DNA of 64,000 bases from contig NZ_NZMB01000005.1 in NCBI RefSeq assembly GCF_002694385.1, positions 367,739 to 431,738 of the forward strand. The letters are read 5' to 3'. The position numbers and the translations under genes were made by a program. The notes beneath the pieces were generated by a model that saw nothing but the letters and a program-made list of their open reading frames with translations, ran no database searches and had not been told where the DNA came from. This document shows, piece by piece, positions 52,202 to 61,418 of this stretch (its first letter is position 1; each line of letters begins with the position of its first letter). Source of the DNA: Sneathiella sp. GTDB lineage: Bacteria > Pseudomonadota > Alphaproteobacteria > Sneathiellales > Sneathiellaceae.

Positions 52202-53791
52202 ATGACGATGCTGGAAGAACGGGTTGCCAACCGGCGGACCTTTGCAATTATCGCCCATCCGGATGCGGGCAAGACGACGCTGACCGAAAAGCTGCTGCTG
52301 TTCGGCGGCGCCATTCAGCTTGCCGGTGCGGTGAAAACCCGCGGGGAACAGCGGCGCGCGCGGTCCGACTGGATGAAGGTGGAGCGGGAGCGGGGTATCT
52401 CTGTTGCCTCCTCCGTCATGACTTTCGATTATCGCGGCAAGACCTTCAATCTGCTGGATACGCCGGGCCATGAGGATTTCAGCGAGGATACTTATCGCAC
52501 CCTGACGGCGGTGGACAGTGCGGTGATGGTGCTGGATGGCGCCAAGGGTATTGAAAGCCAGACCCGCAAGCTGTTTGAGGTGTGCCGCCTGCGCGATATG
52601 CCGATCACCACCTTCATCAATAAATTTGACCGGGAGGCGCTGGACCCGTTCGATCTCATTGACGATATAGAGCAGACGCTGGCGCTTGACGTGGTGCCAG
52701 CGAGTTGGCCCATCGGCATGGGGCGGAATTTTCTTGGATGTTATGATCTGTTCAATGACCGTCTGGTCCTGGTTTCAAAGGGCAAGGAAAATCATACGGA
52801 TGAAGGGGTGACCTGTAATGGCCTCGATGATCCGAAGCTGGACGAGCTGTTGCCTGCGGAGGCGGTCGCGAAGCTGCGTGAGGATGTGGAAATGGCCCGC
52901 GGCCTCTGCCCGGAGTTCGATATGCAGGCGTTTCTTGACGGGACGCAGACGCCCGTCTATTTCGGCAGTGCCGTCAATAACTTCGGAGTGGAAACGCTGC
53001 TGAACGGTTTGACCGATGCGGCGCCAAGCCCGCGCGCGGCCCCGGCAGGGGGGCGGCAGGTTTCTCCGCTTGAAAGCAAGGTCAGCGGATTTATCTTCAA
53101 AATCCAGGCGAATATGGACCCAAAACACCGGGACCGTATCGCGTTCATGCGGCTGGTGTCGGGCCATTTCAAACGCGGCGCCAAGCTGAAACATGTCCGG
53201 AGCGAGAAAATTCTCAATATTCATAACCCGGTGTTGTTTCTGGCGCAGGACCGGGAGTTGGCAGAGGAGGCTTGGCCCGGCGACATCATCGGCATTCCCA
53301 ACCATGGCAACCTCAGGATCGGCGATGCGCTGACGGAAGGGGAGGAAATCCGCTTTACCGGCATCCCGAGCTTTGCGCCGGAACTGCTCCAGAAAGTGCG
53401 CCCTGTCGATCCGATGCGCGCCAAGCATCTCGGCCGTGCGCTTGTCCAACTGGCGGAAGAAGGGGCGGCCCGCACCTTCAAGACACGGCTTGGTTCCGAA
53501 TGGGTGGTGGGCGTTGTTGGCGGCCTGCAATTCGAAGTGCTGGCCGATCGTATCCGGACGGAATATGATATCCCGGTGAATTTCCAGCAGACGGAGCTTT
53601 ATACCGCCCGCTGGGTCGAATGTGATGATACGCGAGAGATGAAAAAATTCATCGACGCCAATCAGGCCTCACTTGCCGAGGACCATGATGACGCGCCGGT
53701 ATTTCTCGCCCGCAACAGTTGGCATCTTGAACGGGCGGAAAAGGACTGGCCCGCCATCCGCTTCCTCAAAACGAAAGAACAGTCCGCATAG
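52202..53791 (+). CDS. prfC: Peptide chain release factor 3
   Basis: AIIAHPDAGKTTLTEKLLLFGGAIQLAGAVK; LLDTPGHEDFSEDTYRTL; ATG at 52202. Confidence 0.98.
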   Translation: MTMLEERVANRRTFAIIAHPDAGKTTLTEKLLLFGGAIQLAGAVKTRGEQRRARSDWMKVERERGISVASSVMTFDYRGKTFNLLDTPGHEDFSEDTYRTLTAVDSAVMVLDGAKGIESQTRKLFEVCRLRDMPITTFINKFDREALDPFDLIDDIEQTLALDVVPASWPIGMGRNFLGCYDLFNDRLVLVSKGKENHTDEGVTCNGLDDPKLDELLPAEAVAKLREDVEMARGLCPEFDMQAFLDGTQTPVYFGSAVNNFGVETLLNGLTDAAPSPRAAPAGGRQVSPLESKVSGFIFKIQANMDPKHRDRIAFMRLVSGHFKRGAKLKHVRSEKILNIHNPVLFLAQDRELAEEAWPGDIIGIPNHGNLRIGDALTEGEEIRFTGIPSFAPELLQKVRPVDPMRAKHLGRALVQLAEEGAARTFKTRLGSEWVVGVVGGLQFEVLADRIRTEYDIPVNFQQTELYTARWVECDDTREMKKFIDANQASLAEDHDDAPVFLARNSWHLERAEKDWPAIRFLKTKEQSA

Positions 53792-53814
53792 GGACATAGC
53801 CGAAGGAGAGAATC

Positions 53815-54300
53815 ATGCCCTCATTTGATATTGTCTCAAAAACCGATTTGGCGGAGGTGGATAACGCCCTCAACAACATCCGCCGGGAGATCGAGACCCG
53901 CTACGATTTCAAGGGCAGTAATTGCCGCATTGAGCGGGCGGAGGAAGTCATCACCATCCATGCGGATGATGATCTGAAGCTCAAGCAGATGCATGAACTT
54001 CTGGCGGCGCATCTGACTCGCCGCAAGATTGATGCGGGCGTGCTCGACTATAAAACCCCTGAAACAGCAGCCGGGCAGAGTGTGCGGCAGGTGGTTGTTG
54101 TTCGTCAGGGAATTGACAAGGAGCTGGCGAAAAAGCTGGTCAAGGAGATCAAGGGATCAAAGATCAAGGTTCAGGTCGCCATCCAGGGGGATGAACTCCG
54201 CGTGACCGGTAAAAAACGCGATGATTTGCAGGAGACCATCGCCTTTTGCAAGGGGCTGAAACAGGAATTGCCCCTGCAATATGTAAATTTCCGCGACTAG
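53815..54300 (+). CDS. yajQ: YajQ family cyclic-di-GMP-binding protein
   Basis: MPSFDIVSKTDLAEVDNALNNIRREIETRYDFKGS. Confidence 0.97.
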   Translation: MPSFDIVSKTDLAEVDNALNNIRREIETRYDFKGSNCRIERAEEVITIHADDDLKLKQMHELLAAHLTRRKIDAGVLDYKTPETAAGQSVRQVVVVRQGIDKELAKKLVKEIKGSKIKVQVAIQGDELRVTGKKRDDLQETIAFCKGLKQELPLQYVNFRD

Positions 54301-54373
54301 CCCATCGTGACAGGGGCAGGGGAGAGGGACAGGATTAGTCTCTGCACTCGTGCTTTAAGGTGAAATGCCCGGA

Positions 54374-55270
54374 TCAGCCGAGAGAATAAAGCGCGGATGA
54401 GGTTGCGGGGCCATCGGATTTCACTTCGCCCGTATTGATCATATGCAGAATATGAGCGTAGACGGAACGCCCCGCCGCGCCATGCAGATGTTCCGGCACG
54501 TCTTTATACATACGCCGCACCATGTCCGGGATATACATCGGCCCGGATTTGAGACAGCCGCGGATCTGGTCCATCCGCTCCTGCCGGTGGGCAATCAGCG
54601 CTTCGACGAAAGGCTTCGTTTCGGTGATTGCCGGACCATGAGTTGGCCAGTAGACGTCATAGTCAAATTGCAGCAGCTTTTCCAGGCTCTGCATATAGTC
54701 GCTCATATTGCCATCGGGCGGTGAGACGACGGTGGTGGACCAGCCCATCACATGATCGCCGGTAAAAAGGGTTTTTTCCTCGCGCAGGCCGAAACAGACA
54801 TGGTTGGACAGATGCCCGGGCGTATGGATGACATCAACGGTCCAGCCATTGCCAAGAATGACGTCGCCATCCTCCAGCTTGACATCGGGCATAAAGTCCG
54901 TATCGCCGCCTTCCTCCAGCTTGAACTCAGAGACGCCGCCACCATGCGGGCCGAAGCCATAGGTGCGCGCGCCGGTAAGTTGCTTTAGCGGTTCAGCGGC
55001 CGGGGAATGATCGTGATGGGTGTGGGTGATCAGAATATGGGTCACCATCTCGCCTTTCAGCGCCGCCATCAGCGCGCCGACATGCGCACCGTCGAGCGGC
55101 CCCGGATCAACCACGGCCACTTCCCCGTGACCGATGATATAGGTGCCGGTGCCATGAAAGGTGAAGGCGCTGGGATTACGGGCAATGACCCGGCGGATGT
55201 GGGGACTTAGAGTTTCCGAAGTCCCGTATTCGAATGCCAATTCTTTCTTGAAGGGGATCGTGACCGCCAT
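54374..55270 (-). CDS. MBL fold metallo-hydrolase (LACTB2-like)
   Basis: HILITHTHHDHSPAAEPL (HxHxDH), TPGHLSNHVCF, TGDHVMGWSTTVVSPPDG. Confidence 0.94.
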   Translation of the reverse strand: MAVTIPFKKELAFEYGTSETLSPHIRRVIARNPSAFTFHGTGTYIIGHGEVAVVDPGPLDGAHVGALMAALKGEMVTHILITHTHHDHSPAAEPLKQLTGARTYGFGPHGGGVSEFKLEEGGDTDFMPDVKLEDGDVILGNGWTVDVIHTPGHLSNHVCFGLREEKTLFTGDHVMGWSTTVVSPPDGNMSDYMQSLEKLLQFDYDVYWPTHGPAITETKPFVEALIAHRQERMDQIRGCLKSGPMYIPDMVRRMYKDVPEHLHGAAGRSVYAHILHMINTGEVKSDGPATSSALYSLG

Positions 55271-55491
55271 ATTCCTCTTTCCGGTTTTTTGAAGATTGTA
55301 ACCATATGAGCGGGAGCGGCAACAGGAATGTTATCTTATGTGAATTTTGGCGGAAACTGTCAATTAAACTGTCAAGACAGGTGTTTTTATGATCAGAATG
55401 TGGTATTCCCGTTTCTGTTGCGGTCGTCATAGGGTCGCAGCCTTCCGATCATTCGGTGGTTCGGCGATATGTATATGTGGGAGAATGCCGG

Positions 55492-55656
55492 ATGAAAAAG
55501 TTGATTTCGTTGTTCAAGAAGAAGGCGCCGGAATGGGCGTTTCTGCGGGTGGAGAAGCAACGAAACGGGAGATTTCCGGAAACCGGAATGGTTTCCTTCG
55601 CAGGCATGCCTGCGGAAGTCGCCCGATATTCTGCATTTTATTTACAGTATGAATAA
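55492..55656 (+). CDS. Orphan small ORF (54 aa), hypothetical
   Basis: ATG at 55492 with GGGAG upstream; MKKLISLFKKKAPEWAFLRVEKQRNGRFPETGMVSFAGMPAEVARYSAFYLQYE; no recognised family. Confidence 0.4.
   Translation: MKKLISLFKKKAPEWAFLRVEKQRNGRFPETGMVSFAGMPAEVARYSAFYLQYE
55574..55618. repeat. Two adjacent inverted repeats
   Basis: ttccgg-aaa-ccggaa (55574-55588) and cttcgcaggcatgcctgcggaag (55596-55618). Confidence 0.75.
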
Positions 55657-55783
55657 ATCTTACATGCCATAGGGGAGCGCTTTTCGCTGTCTTGAGTCCC
55701 ATGGGATTCATTTGATGTGAACCCGTTTTCCGGGCATTCCACCGGCTTGCCGTTCAAGCCAAATCGACAAAGAGGAGTATGAA

Positions 55784-56410
55784 ATGACATTGAGAATTGG
55801 TGATATCGCCCCTGATTTTGAAATCGAGACAACCAAGGGGAAGATCAGGTTTCATGAATGGGCGGGGGATAGCTGGGTTTTCTTCTTCAGCCATCCGGCC
55901 GATTTTACGCCAGTCTGCACGACGGAACTGGGCCGTACTGCAAAGCTTTCCCAGCAGTTTGCCGATCGCAATGTAAAGGCGCTTGGCCTGTCCACGGATA
56001 CGGTTGAATCTCATCTGAAATGGATCGGCGATGTCAACGAAACGCAAAATGCCGATGTGCAGTTCCCGATCGTTGCCGACTCTGAACTCAAGGTCGCCCG
56101 GCTATACGACATGCTGCACCCTGAGCAGAGTGAAACCCAGACGGTCCGATCCGTATTCATAATTGATCCGAACAAGAAAATCCGTCTCATGCTGACTTAT
56201 CCAATGAGCGTCGGCCGGAATTTCAACGAAATCCTGCGTGTGATCGATTCCATGCAGGCGGGGGACAAAAATACCATCGCGACACCGGCGGACTGGACGC
56301 CCGGCGAGAAGGTCATCATTCCGCCATCCGTCAGCAACGATGCGGCCAAGGAGAAGTTCCCGCAAGGATGGGATGAGGTGCGGCCTTACCTGCGCTATAC
56401 CGAAGTCTGA
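55784..56410 (+). CDS. Peroxiredoxin, 1-Cys Prx6-type
   Basis: FSHPADFTPVCTTELGRTA; LGLSTDTVESHLKWIGD; MSVGRNFNEILRVIDSMQ. Confidence 0.96.
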   Translation: MTLRIGDIAPDFEIETTKGKIRFHEWAGDSWVFFFSHPADFTPVCTTELGRTAKLSQQFADRNVKALGLSTDTVESHLKWIGDVNETQNADVQFPIVADSELKVARLYDMLHPEQSETQTVRSVFIIDPNKKIRLMLTYPMSVGRNFNEILRVIDSMQAGDKNTIATPADWTPGEKVIIPPSVSNDAAKEKFPQGWDEVRPYLRYTEV

Positions 56411-56453
56411 TAGAAGTCCTGTGAAGGTCGTGTCGCTCCTTCGCGCGCGGCCT

Positions 56454-56906
56454 TCACTGTTCTGCGGCGAGTTTTTCAATCTCCGCAAGGAAGAACTCCT
56501 CCGCCTCGTCGAATTTTGTGGTCGACATGGCGTGCATGGCTATGTTTTTCGTCTCGGCGATTGCCCTGATCAGCTTGATGATATTGCCATATCCCGGATC
56601 GTTGGTGACAACAGCGTAGATAACGCGGCGGATGCCATGGTCTGCGAGAATATCGGCAAAATAGACGATATCCTCTCCCGTGAGAGAGAGTTCCTGGCCT
56701 TTGCGATTATCAAGCAAGCAGAGGTAGCTGTCTGAACGTGTGAGATCCAGCGTTGCCTGATACACAGGAAGCCGATCCTCCCGCGTCAGGGCACCGGCAG
56801 GCGTAATGATATGTAGATATTCGCCTTTATACTCCCTGGTTTCAAAAGAAATATTTTCATATTCCCCGGAACCAACTTGCCTCCACGTCATCGGCAAATC
56901 CCGCAA
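56454..56906 (-). CDS. STAS/SpoIIAA-like hypothetical protein
   Basis: Alpha/beta pattern with GEYLHIITPAGALTREDRLPVYQATLDL..; family assignment tentative. Confidence 0.55.
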   Translation of the reverse strand: MRDLPMTWRQVGSGEYENISFETREYKGEYLHIITPAGALTREDRLPVYQATLDLTRSDSYLCLLDNRKGQELSLTGEDIVYFADILADHGIRRVIYAVVTNDPGYGNIIKLIRAIAETKNIAMHAMSTTKFDEAEEFFLAEIEKLAAEQ

Positions 56907-57091
56907 ATTCCCTGCTTTTTGCGGCCTCCCTGTCCTTTACTACAACTTCAAGCAATGAATCTTAGACCTGAAAGTTGTCAATAACAAGTGTCAAACCCGG
57001 CAGGATTGGGAAATATATATGATTTTTCTGTTTCACGCATTAATAGAATTTTATTAAAATTTATCCTTTTTAGGTGCAATGGAGAGAAAAT

Positions 57092-57313
57092 GTGAGAAAA
57101 CTGCCGTTTATACTGATAAAGGTTTTGGGGTGCCTCATTTTTGCGGCGGTACTGCCATATACCGCAGGCGTGTCGATGGCGGGCATGGAGAGAATCAGCG
57201 TCCTGCAGATCGAAGCCGAGACACCGGCGCACGGCGGGGGATGTCGCAAAAGTTCACCTCCCGGCCAATGCTGTCACAAAGACAACAGGACCGGAGAGGT
57301 GCATTGCCATTAG
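57092..57313 (+). CDS. Small exported Cys/His-rich peptide, hypothetical
   Basis: GTG with GGAGAG upstream; MRKLPFILIKVLGCLIFAAVLPYTAGVSMA signal-like segment; tail GGGCRKSSPPGQCCHKDNRTGEVHCH. Confidence 0.6.
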   Translation: MRKLPFILIKVLGCLIFAAVLPYTAGVSMAGMERISVLQIEAETPAHGGGCRKSSPPGQCCHKDNRTGEVHCH

Positions 57314-57387
57314 GCGATACTGCCGATCAGATGAGGGGGCGGGCGAAGAAGCACTAGGTTCTTCCGCGCCTGCTCTCTAATGCGAGA

Positions 57388-58887
57388 TTACTGGATTGGA
57401 TAACAGGGGGTGTCTTTCCCCTCACTCTGCCAGTTGATCCAGAGTTTTTTATCCGTGCCCATGTTGAGTGTAACGAAATTACGCTGGCGGATATATTTGT
57501 CCGAAGCAAAGGGCGTCAGCATGGAAATGCGGATATTCTGATCCTCATCGAGAAATTCCGTATTGTCATTGGTGACCGTCATGATGCCGATCCATTGCAG
57601 ACGGCTTGGTGAGGGATGGACGATGCCCGATGAGACCACCTGGTGCACCTTGCAATTGCGCTTGCTGTCATGAATGACGCCGATACAGCCGATATGCACA
57701 TCGCCCGACAGGATCACGGTCTTATATTTTTCTCCCATCTGCCCCGCGTTGCGTATCTGCGCATTTTCCAGCAGCCAGTGAATGAGCCGGGCGCGTTCTC
57801 CTTCATGGTTTTTTGACCGCCAGTGATCCTTCAGATCATCCGTCAGTTCTTCTTCCCAAGGCGTTGCATCGAATGCTTTTTCCGCGGCTGAAAAATCGCG
57901 GTAAACGACCGGCACGGCGGAGAGGACGAGCAGATGCGCCTTTGTGTCCTCCTTCAGGCAGGCGATGACTTTCTCCCACTGCGCGCTGCTCATCACCTGC
58001 TGCAGAGTGCGCTCCGCCCGGTTGTCGAGGGCGAGAATGCGATAGCCGCGAAAATCCGTCTTGAAGGCATAATGCGCTCCGTCGGGTTCCAGCAGGCTCT
58101 TGTTAAAGCGGGAGCGAATCTGGAATGTCTCGAAATATTTCTTTGCGGTTTCGAAGATATATTGAAAAACCTCGCAGTCCTGCATCGTCTCGGGGAAGCT
58201 GCCCCAGCCATCGAAAATATCGTGATCATCCCACATCATGACAGAAGGGACGCTGGCCAGCATCAGGCTCATGGACGGATCAGTCCAACGGGTCTCGTAA
58301 AGTTTTTCGAAGAACAGGTCGATCTGATTGCGGGTCGTCGGCGGGATCTTGTAGGCTTCCTTTTCCTTCTTTGAATATTTGTTCCAGGTGGCGAGGCCCG
58401 CCACCTCGGTCCAGATACTGTCCGCATAAAGCTGATCTCCGCCCATGAGGAGGAGGGAGAAGGGCGTCTCATCCTTAGCAAAATGCGTTTCCGCCATTTC
58501 CTGCCAGAGGCGGTAGGGCTCTTCCGTCTTGTGCATGAGGTCGAGGGAGGAAAAGCCGTTGCAGGAGCCATAGGCGAAGCGCGCTTCTTCCGTCTTGCCG
58601 GGAACATAGAAGCCCCATTCATCACGGCGGTTCCGGTCGCTCGCCGCCGCCCCGTCAATGATAATCTGATAGGGAACCTGCTTGCCGCCATCACCGCTCG
58701 GCACGGTAATTTTCTGCTCCCCCCGCCAGACCCGCGAATTGGGTGTCTCGGCTATGATCCGGCATTTGGCGCTTTTGCCGCCAAGCTGCCACGTGGTCTC
58801 CGCCACCTCCAGTGCCGTTGAGAAACAGACCGTATATAGATCTTCCCCCTCAAGCCCCAGAACGGGTCCGACTTTCAGCGCCGCCAT
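57388..58887 (-). CDS. PhoD-like alkaline phosphatase/metallophosphatase family protein
   Basis: FAYGSCNGF; LLLMGGDQLYADSIW; VMMWDDHDIFDGWGSF; VILSGDVHIGCIG. Confidence 0.9.
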   Translation of the reverse strand: MAALKVGPVLGLEGEDLYTVCFSTALEVAETTWQLGGKSAKCRIIAETPNSRVWRGEQKITVPSGDGGKQVPYQIIIDGAAASDRNRRDEWGFYVPGKTEEARFAYGSCNGFSSLDLMHKTEEPYRLWQEMAETHFAKDETPFSLLLMGGDQLYADSIWTEVAGLATWNKYSKKEKEAYKIPPTTRNQIDLFFEKLYETRWTDPSMSLMLASVPSVMMWDDHDIFDGWGSFPETMQDCEVFQYIFETAKKYFETFQIRSRFNKSLLEPDGAHYAFKTDFRGYRILALDNRAERTLQQVMSSAQWEKVIACLKEDTKAHLLVLSAVPVVYRDFSAAEKAFDATPWEEELTDDLKDHWRSKNHEGERARLIHWLLENAQIRNAGQMGEKYKTVILSGDVHIGCIGVIHDSKRNCKVHQVVSSGIVHPSPSRLQWIGIMTVTNDNTEFLDEDQNIRISMLTPFASDKYIRQRNFVTLNMGTDKKLWINWQSEGKDTPCYPIQ

Positions 58888-59015
58888 ATAAACCTCCCCC
58901 TGTCTTATAAGCTACAATGACAGCAGGGATTTTAGGCGTCAATGCACGCCGCCGCAAGGCCGCATAAAGCCAGCCTTTTGCGCGTAATTCATTCAAATTT
59001 TAGGGAATTTTTAAA

Positions 59016-59092
<77 letters not shown>

Positions 59093-59216
59093 ACCGGTGC
59101 CGGGCCCGTGGAATGTGGGTCCGGCGAAGCAGATGCGTTATAATCACCTTTGCCTGCCTTCTGCAAGGGCGAAATGAGGGGTGGGCGGATTTTTCCTGAA
59201 AAAGCGGAGAGCCGCG

Positions 59217-60239
59217 TCAGAAAGCCCGCTCGATTGAGAAGTCAACGGCCTCCAGCAAGGCGGATTTGATTTCGCTGTCCTCAAAAATCCCGAGGGCATC
59301 TTTTGCCATGGCGCCATAATGGCGGGCCCGCTCTATTGTATCTTCCAGCGCTGAATGGCGGTTGATGATCTCAATTGCGCGTTCCAGATCGTCGTCTTGC
59401 TGGTCATGGTCTTCGACCACCCGTTTCCAGAAAGCGCGTTCCTCCGCATTGCCACGGCGAAAAGCGAGGAGGATTGGCAGCGTCACCTTGCCTTCGCGGA
59501 AATCATCGCCGATGGATTTACCAAGGGCCTGCTGCTCTGCCGAATAGTCAAGGGCGTCATCGACAAGCTGGAAGGCGATTCCAAGATTGCGGCCATAGCT
59601 CTCCAGCGCCCGCGCTTCCGTTTTGGGCCGCTCGGCCACCACCGCGCCGACCTCGCAGGCGGCGGCGAACAGCGCGGCGGTCTTGGAGGAAATAACTTTC
59701 AGATAGCTGTCCTCTGTGGTGTTGGTATCGCCCACATTCATGAGCTGCATGACTTCGCCCTCCGCAATCACGGCGGAGGCGTTAGAGAGAATCGCCAGCA
59801 CTTCGAGCGAGCCATCCTCGACCATGAGCTGGAAAGAACGGCTGAACAGGAAATCGCCGACCAGCACGCTCGCCTGATTGCCCCAGAGGACATTGGCCGT
59901 TTCGTTGCCGCGGCGCAAATCGCTCTCATCCACCACGTCGTCATGCAGCAGCGTTGCCGTATGGATAAACTCGACGCACGCGGCGAGTTTTTTTGCCCGG
60001 TCGCCCTCATAACCGCAGAGTTTCGCCGCTCCGAGGGTCAGGACAGGGCGCAGCCGCTTGCCGCCCGCCGCAATCAGATGACGCGCCAGCGTCGGGATGA
60101 GATCCACTTCGCTGTGCATACGATCCAGAATGATATCGTTGGTGTCCGCCAGATCCTGCTCCACAATCTCCATCAGACGGGAGATGGAGGCTTTGCCGTT
60201 GCGGTCCTTGCGAGCATCGAGATTTACGATAATAGCCAC
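59217..60239 (-). CDS. ispB: Polyprenyl (octa/decaprenyl) diphosphate synthase
   Basis: FIHTATLLHDDVVDESDLRRGNETAN; LGIAFQLVDDALDYSAEQQALGK. Confidence 0.94.
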   Translation of the reverse strand: MAIIVNLDARKDRNGKASISRLMEIVEQDLADTNDIILDRMHSEVDLIPTLARHLIAAGGKRLRPVLTLGAAKLCGYEGDRAKKLAACVEFIHTATLLHDDVVDESDLRRGNETANVLWGNQASVLVGDFLFSRSFQLMVEDGSLEVLAILSNASAVIAEGEVMQLMNVGDTNTTEDSYLKVISSKTAALFAAACEVGAVVAERPKTEARALESYGRNLGIAFQLVDDALDYSAEQQALGKSIGDDFREGKVTLPILLAFRRGNAEERAFWKRVVEDHDQQDDDLERAIEIINRHSALEDTIERARHYGAMAKDALGIFEDSEIKSALLEAVDFSIERAF

Positions 60240-60361
60240 TTTTTCCTCATGAGGCCGGTTGGTTTGCCGACGAGCATAGCTTAAGATTGCGAAGGGTCAA
60301 GTAAGCGCGATATATTCCCGCCTGGCGCGCGGAATGTGAGAGAGAACCTGATGGAGGATAT

Positions 60362-60580
60362 GTGAAAGAACTGATGCGATGCAATGATCCGGTGCTGATT
60401 TCCTATCTGACGGCGCTGCTGGAAGACGAAGGGATAACGGCAATCCTGCTCGATGAGCATACCTCCATACTGGAAGGAAGTATCGGCGCGATCCAGCGGC
60501 GGATCATGGTGGCGGATGAAGATTTCACGCGTGCCGAGCAGCTTCTTGAAGATATCGGCGAAGGGAAGGCGCGCGAATGA
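60362..60580 (+). CDS. DUF2007 domain-containing protein
   Basis: MKELMRCNDPVLISYLTALLEDEGITAILLDEHTSILEGSIGAIQRRIMVADEDFTRAEQLL. Confidence 0.88.
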   Translation: MKELMRCNDPVLISYLTALLEDEGITAILLDEHTSILEGSIGAIQRRIMVADEDFTRAEQLLEDIGEGKARE

Positions 60581-61386
60581 CGACGGCGGTTCCTGATGTC
60601 GCAGAGCGGGAGGAAGAGCTGAGCCGCGATGAGTTTCTCGGTGGGGCGCTGAAGATATGGCAGCCGCGGCGGGGATTCCGCGCCGGCTCCGATGCGGTGC
60701 TGCTGGGCGCTGCGATTGAGGCGAAGGCGGGCGAGTCGCTGCTGGATGTCGGGGCAGGGGTTGGTACGGCTGGATACTGCGCGCTGCATCGGCTGGCGGG
60801 CACGGCTCTCTGGAGCATTGAGATACAGTCAGAACTTGCCAGCCTTGCCCGGCAGAATGCGGAGCAGAATGGTTTCGCAGACCGGTGTCATATCCTTGAA
60901 GCCAATATCGGGGCGCGGCAAAGCTTCGCCGGTCTTGTCGGGCCGGGCGGAAAACCCCTGCTGGAGGCGGGGTTTGATCATGTCTTCACCAATCCGCCCT
61001 TTTTCGAGCGTGACAGCTCGCAGGCTGCGGGGACGGAGGCCCGCACCTTGGCACGGCGCGAAGCGGATGTACCGCTCGCCGACTGGCTACGATTTTCCAT
61101 TGCGCGGGCGAGATCAAAGGGCACGGTGACGGTCATCCACAGAGCCGAGAGGTTGGGCGAAATTTTGGCTGTGATGGAAGCCCGCTGCGGTCGCCTTCGC
61201 GTCATCCCTCTGTGGGCGGATGAGAAGAGCCCGGCCAAAAGGATCATTGTGCAGGGGGTAAAGGGCGCGAAAAGCCCGCTGCGTCTGATGCGCGGGCTTG
61301 TCCTGCATGGCGCGGACGGGCGGCCGAGCGAGGCGTCGGAAGCCATTCATCGCAACAGCGCGTCACTTGCCCGTTATCTTGATTGA
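60577..61386 (+). CDS. tRNA1(Val) (adenine-N6)-methyltransferase-like (TrmN6/YfiC family)
   Basis: KIWQPRRGFRAGSDAVLLGAAI; LLDVGAGVGTAGYCALHR; FDHVFTNPPFFE (NPPF). Confidence 0.9.
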   Translation: MTTAVPDVAEREEELSRDEFLGGALKIWQPRRGFRAGSDAVLLGAAIEAKAGESLLDVGAGVGTAGYCALHRLAGTALWSIEIQSELASLARQNAEQNGFADRCHILEANIGARQSFAGLVGPGGKPLLEAGFDHVFTNPPFFERDSSQAAGTEARTLARREADVPLADWLRFSIARARSKGTVTVIHRAERLGEILAVMEARCGRLRVIPLWADEKSPAKRIIVQGVKGAKSPLRLMRGLVLHGADGRPSEASEAIHRNSASLARYLD

Positions 61387-61418
61387 AAAGACTTGTACAG
61401 GCCGGTTAAATCCTTACC

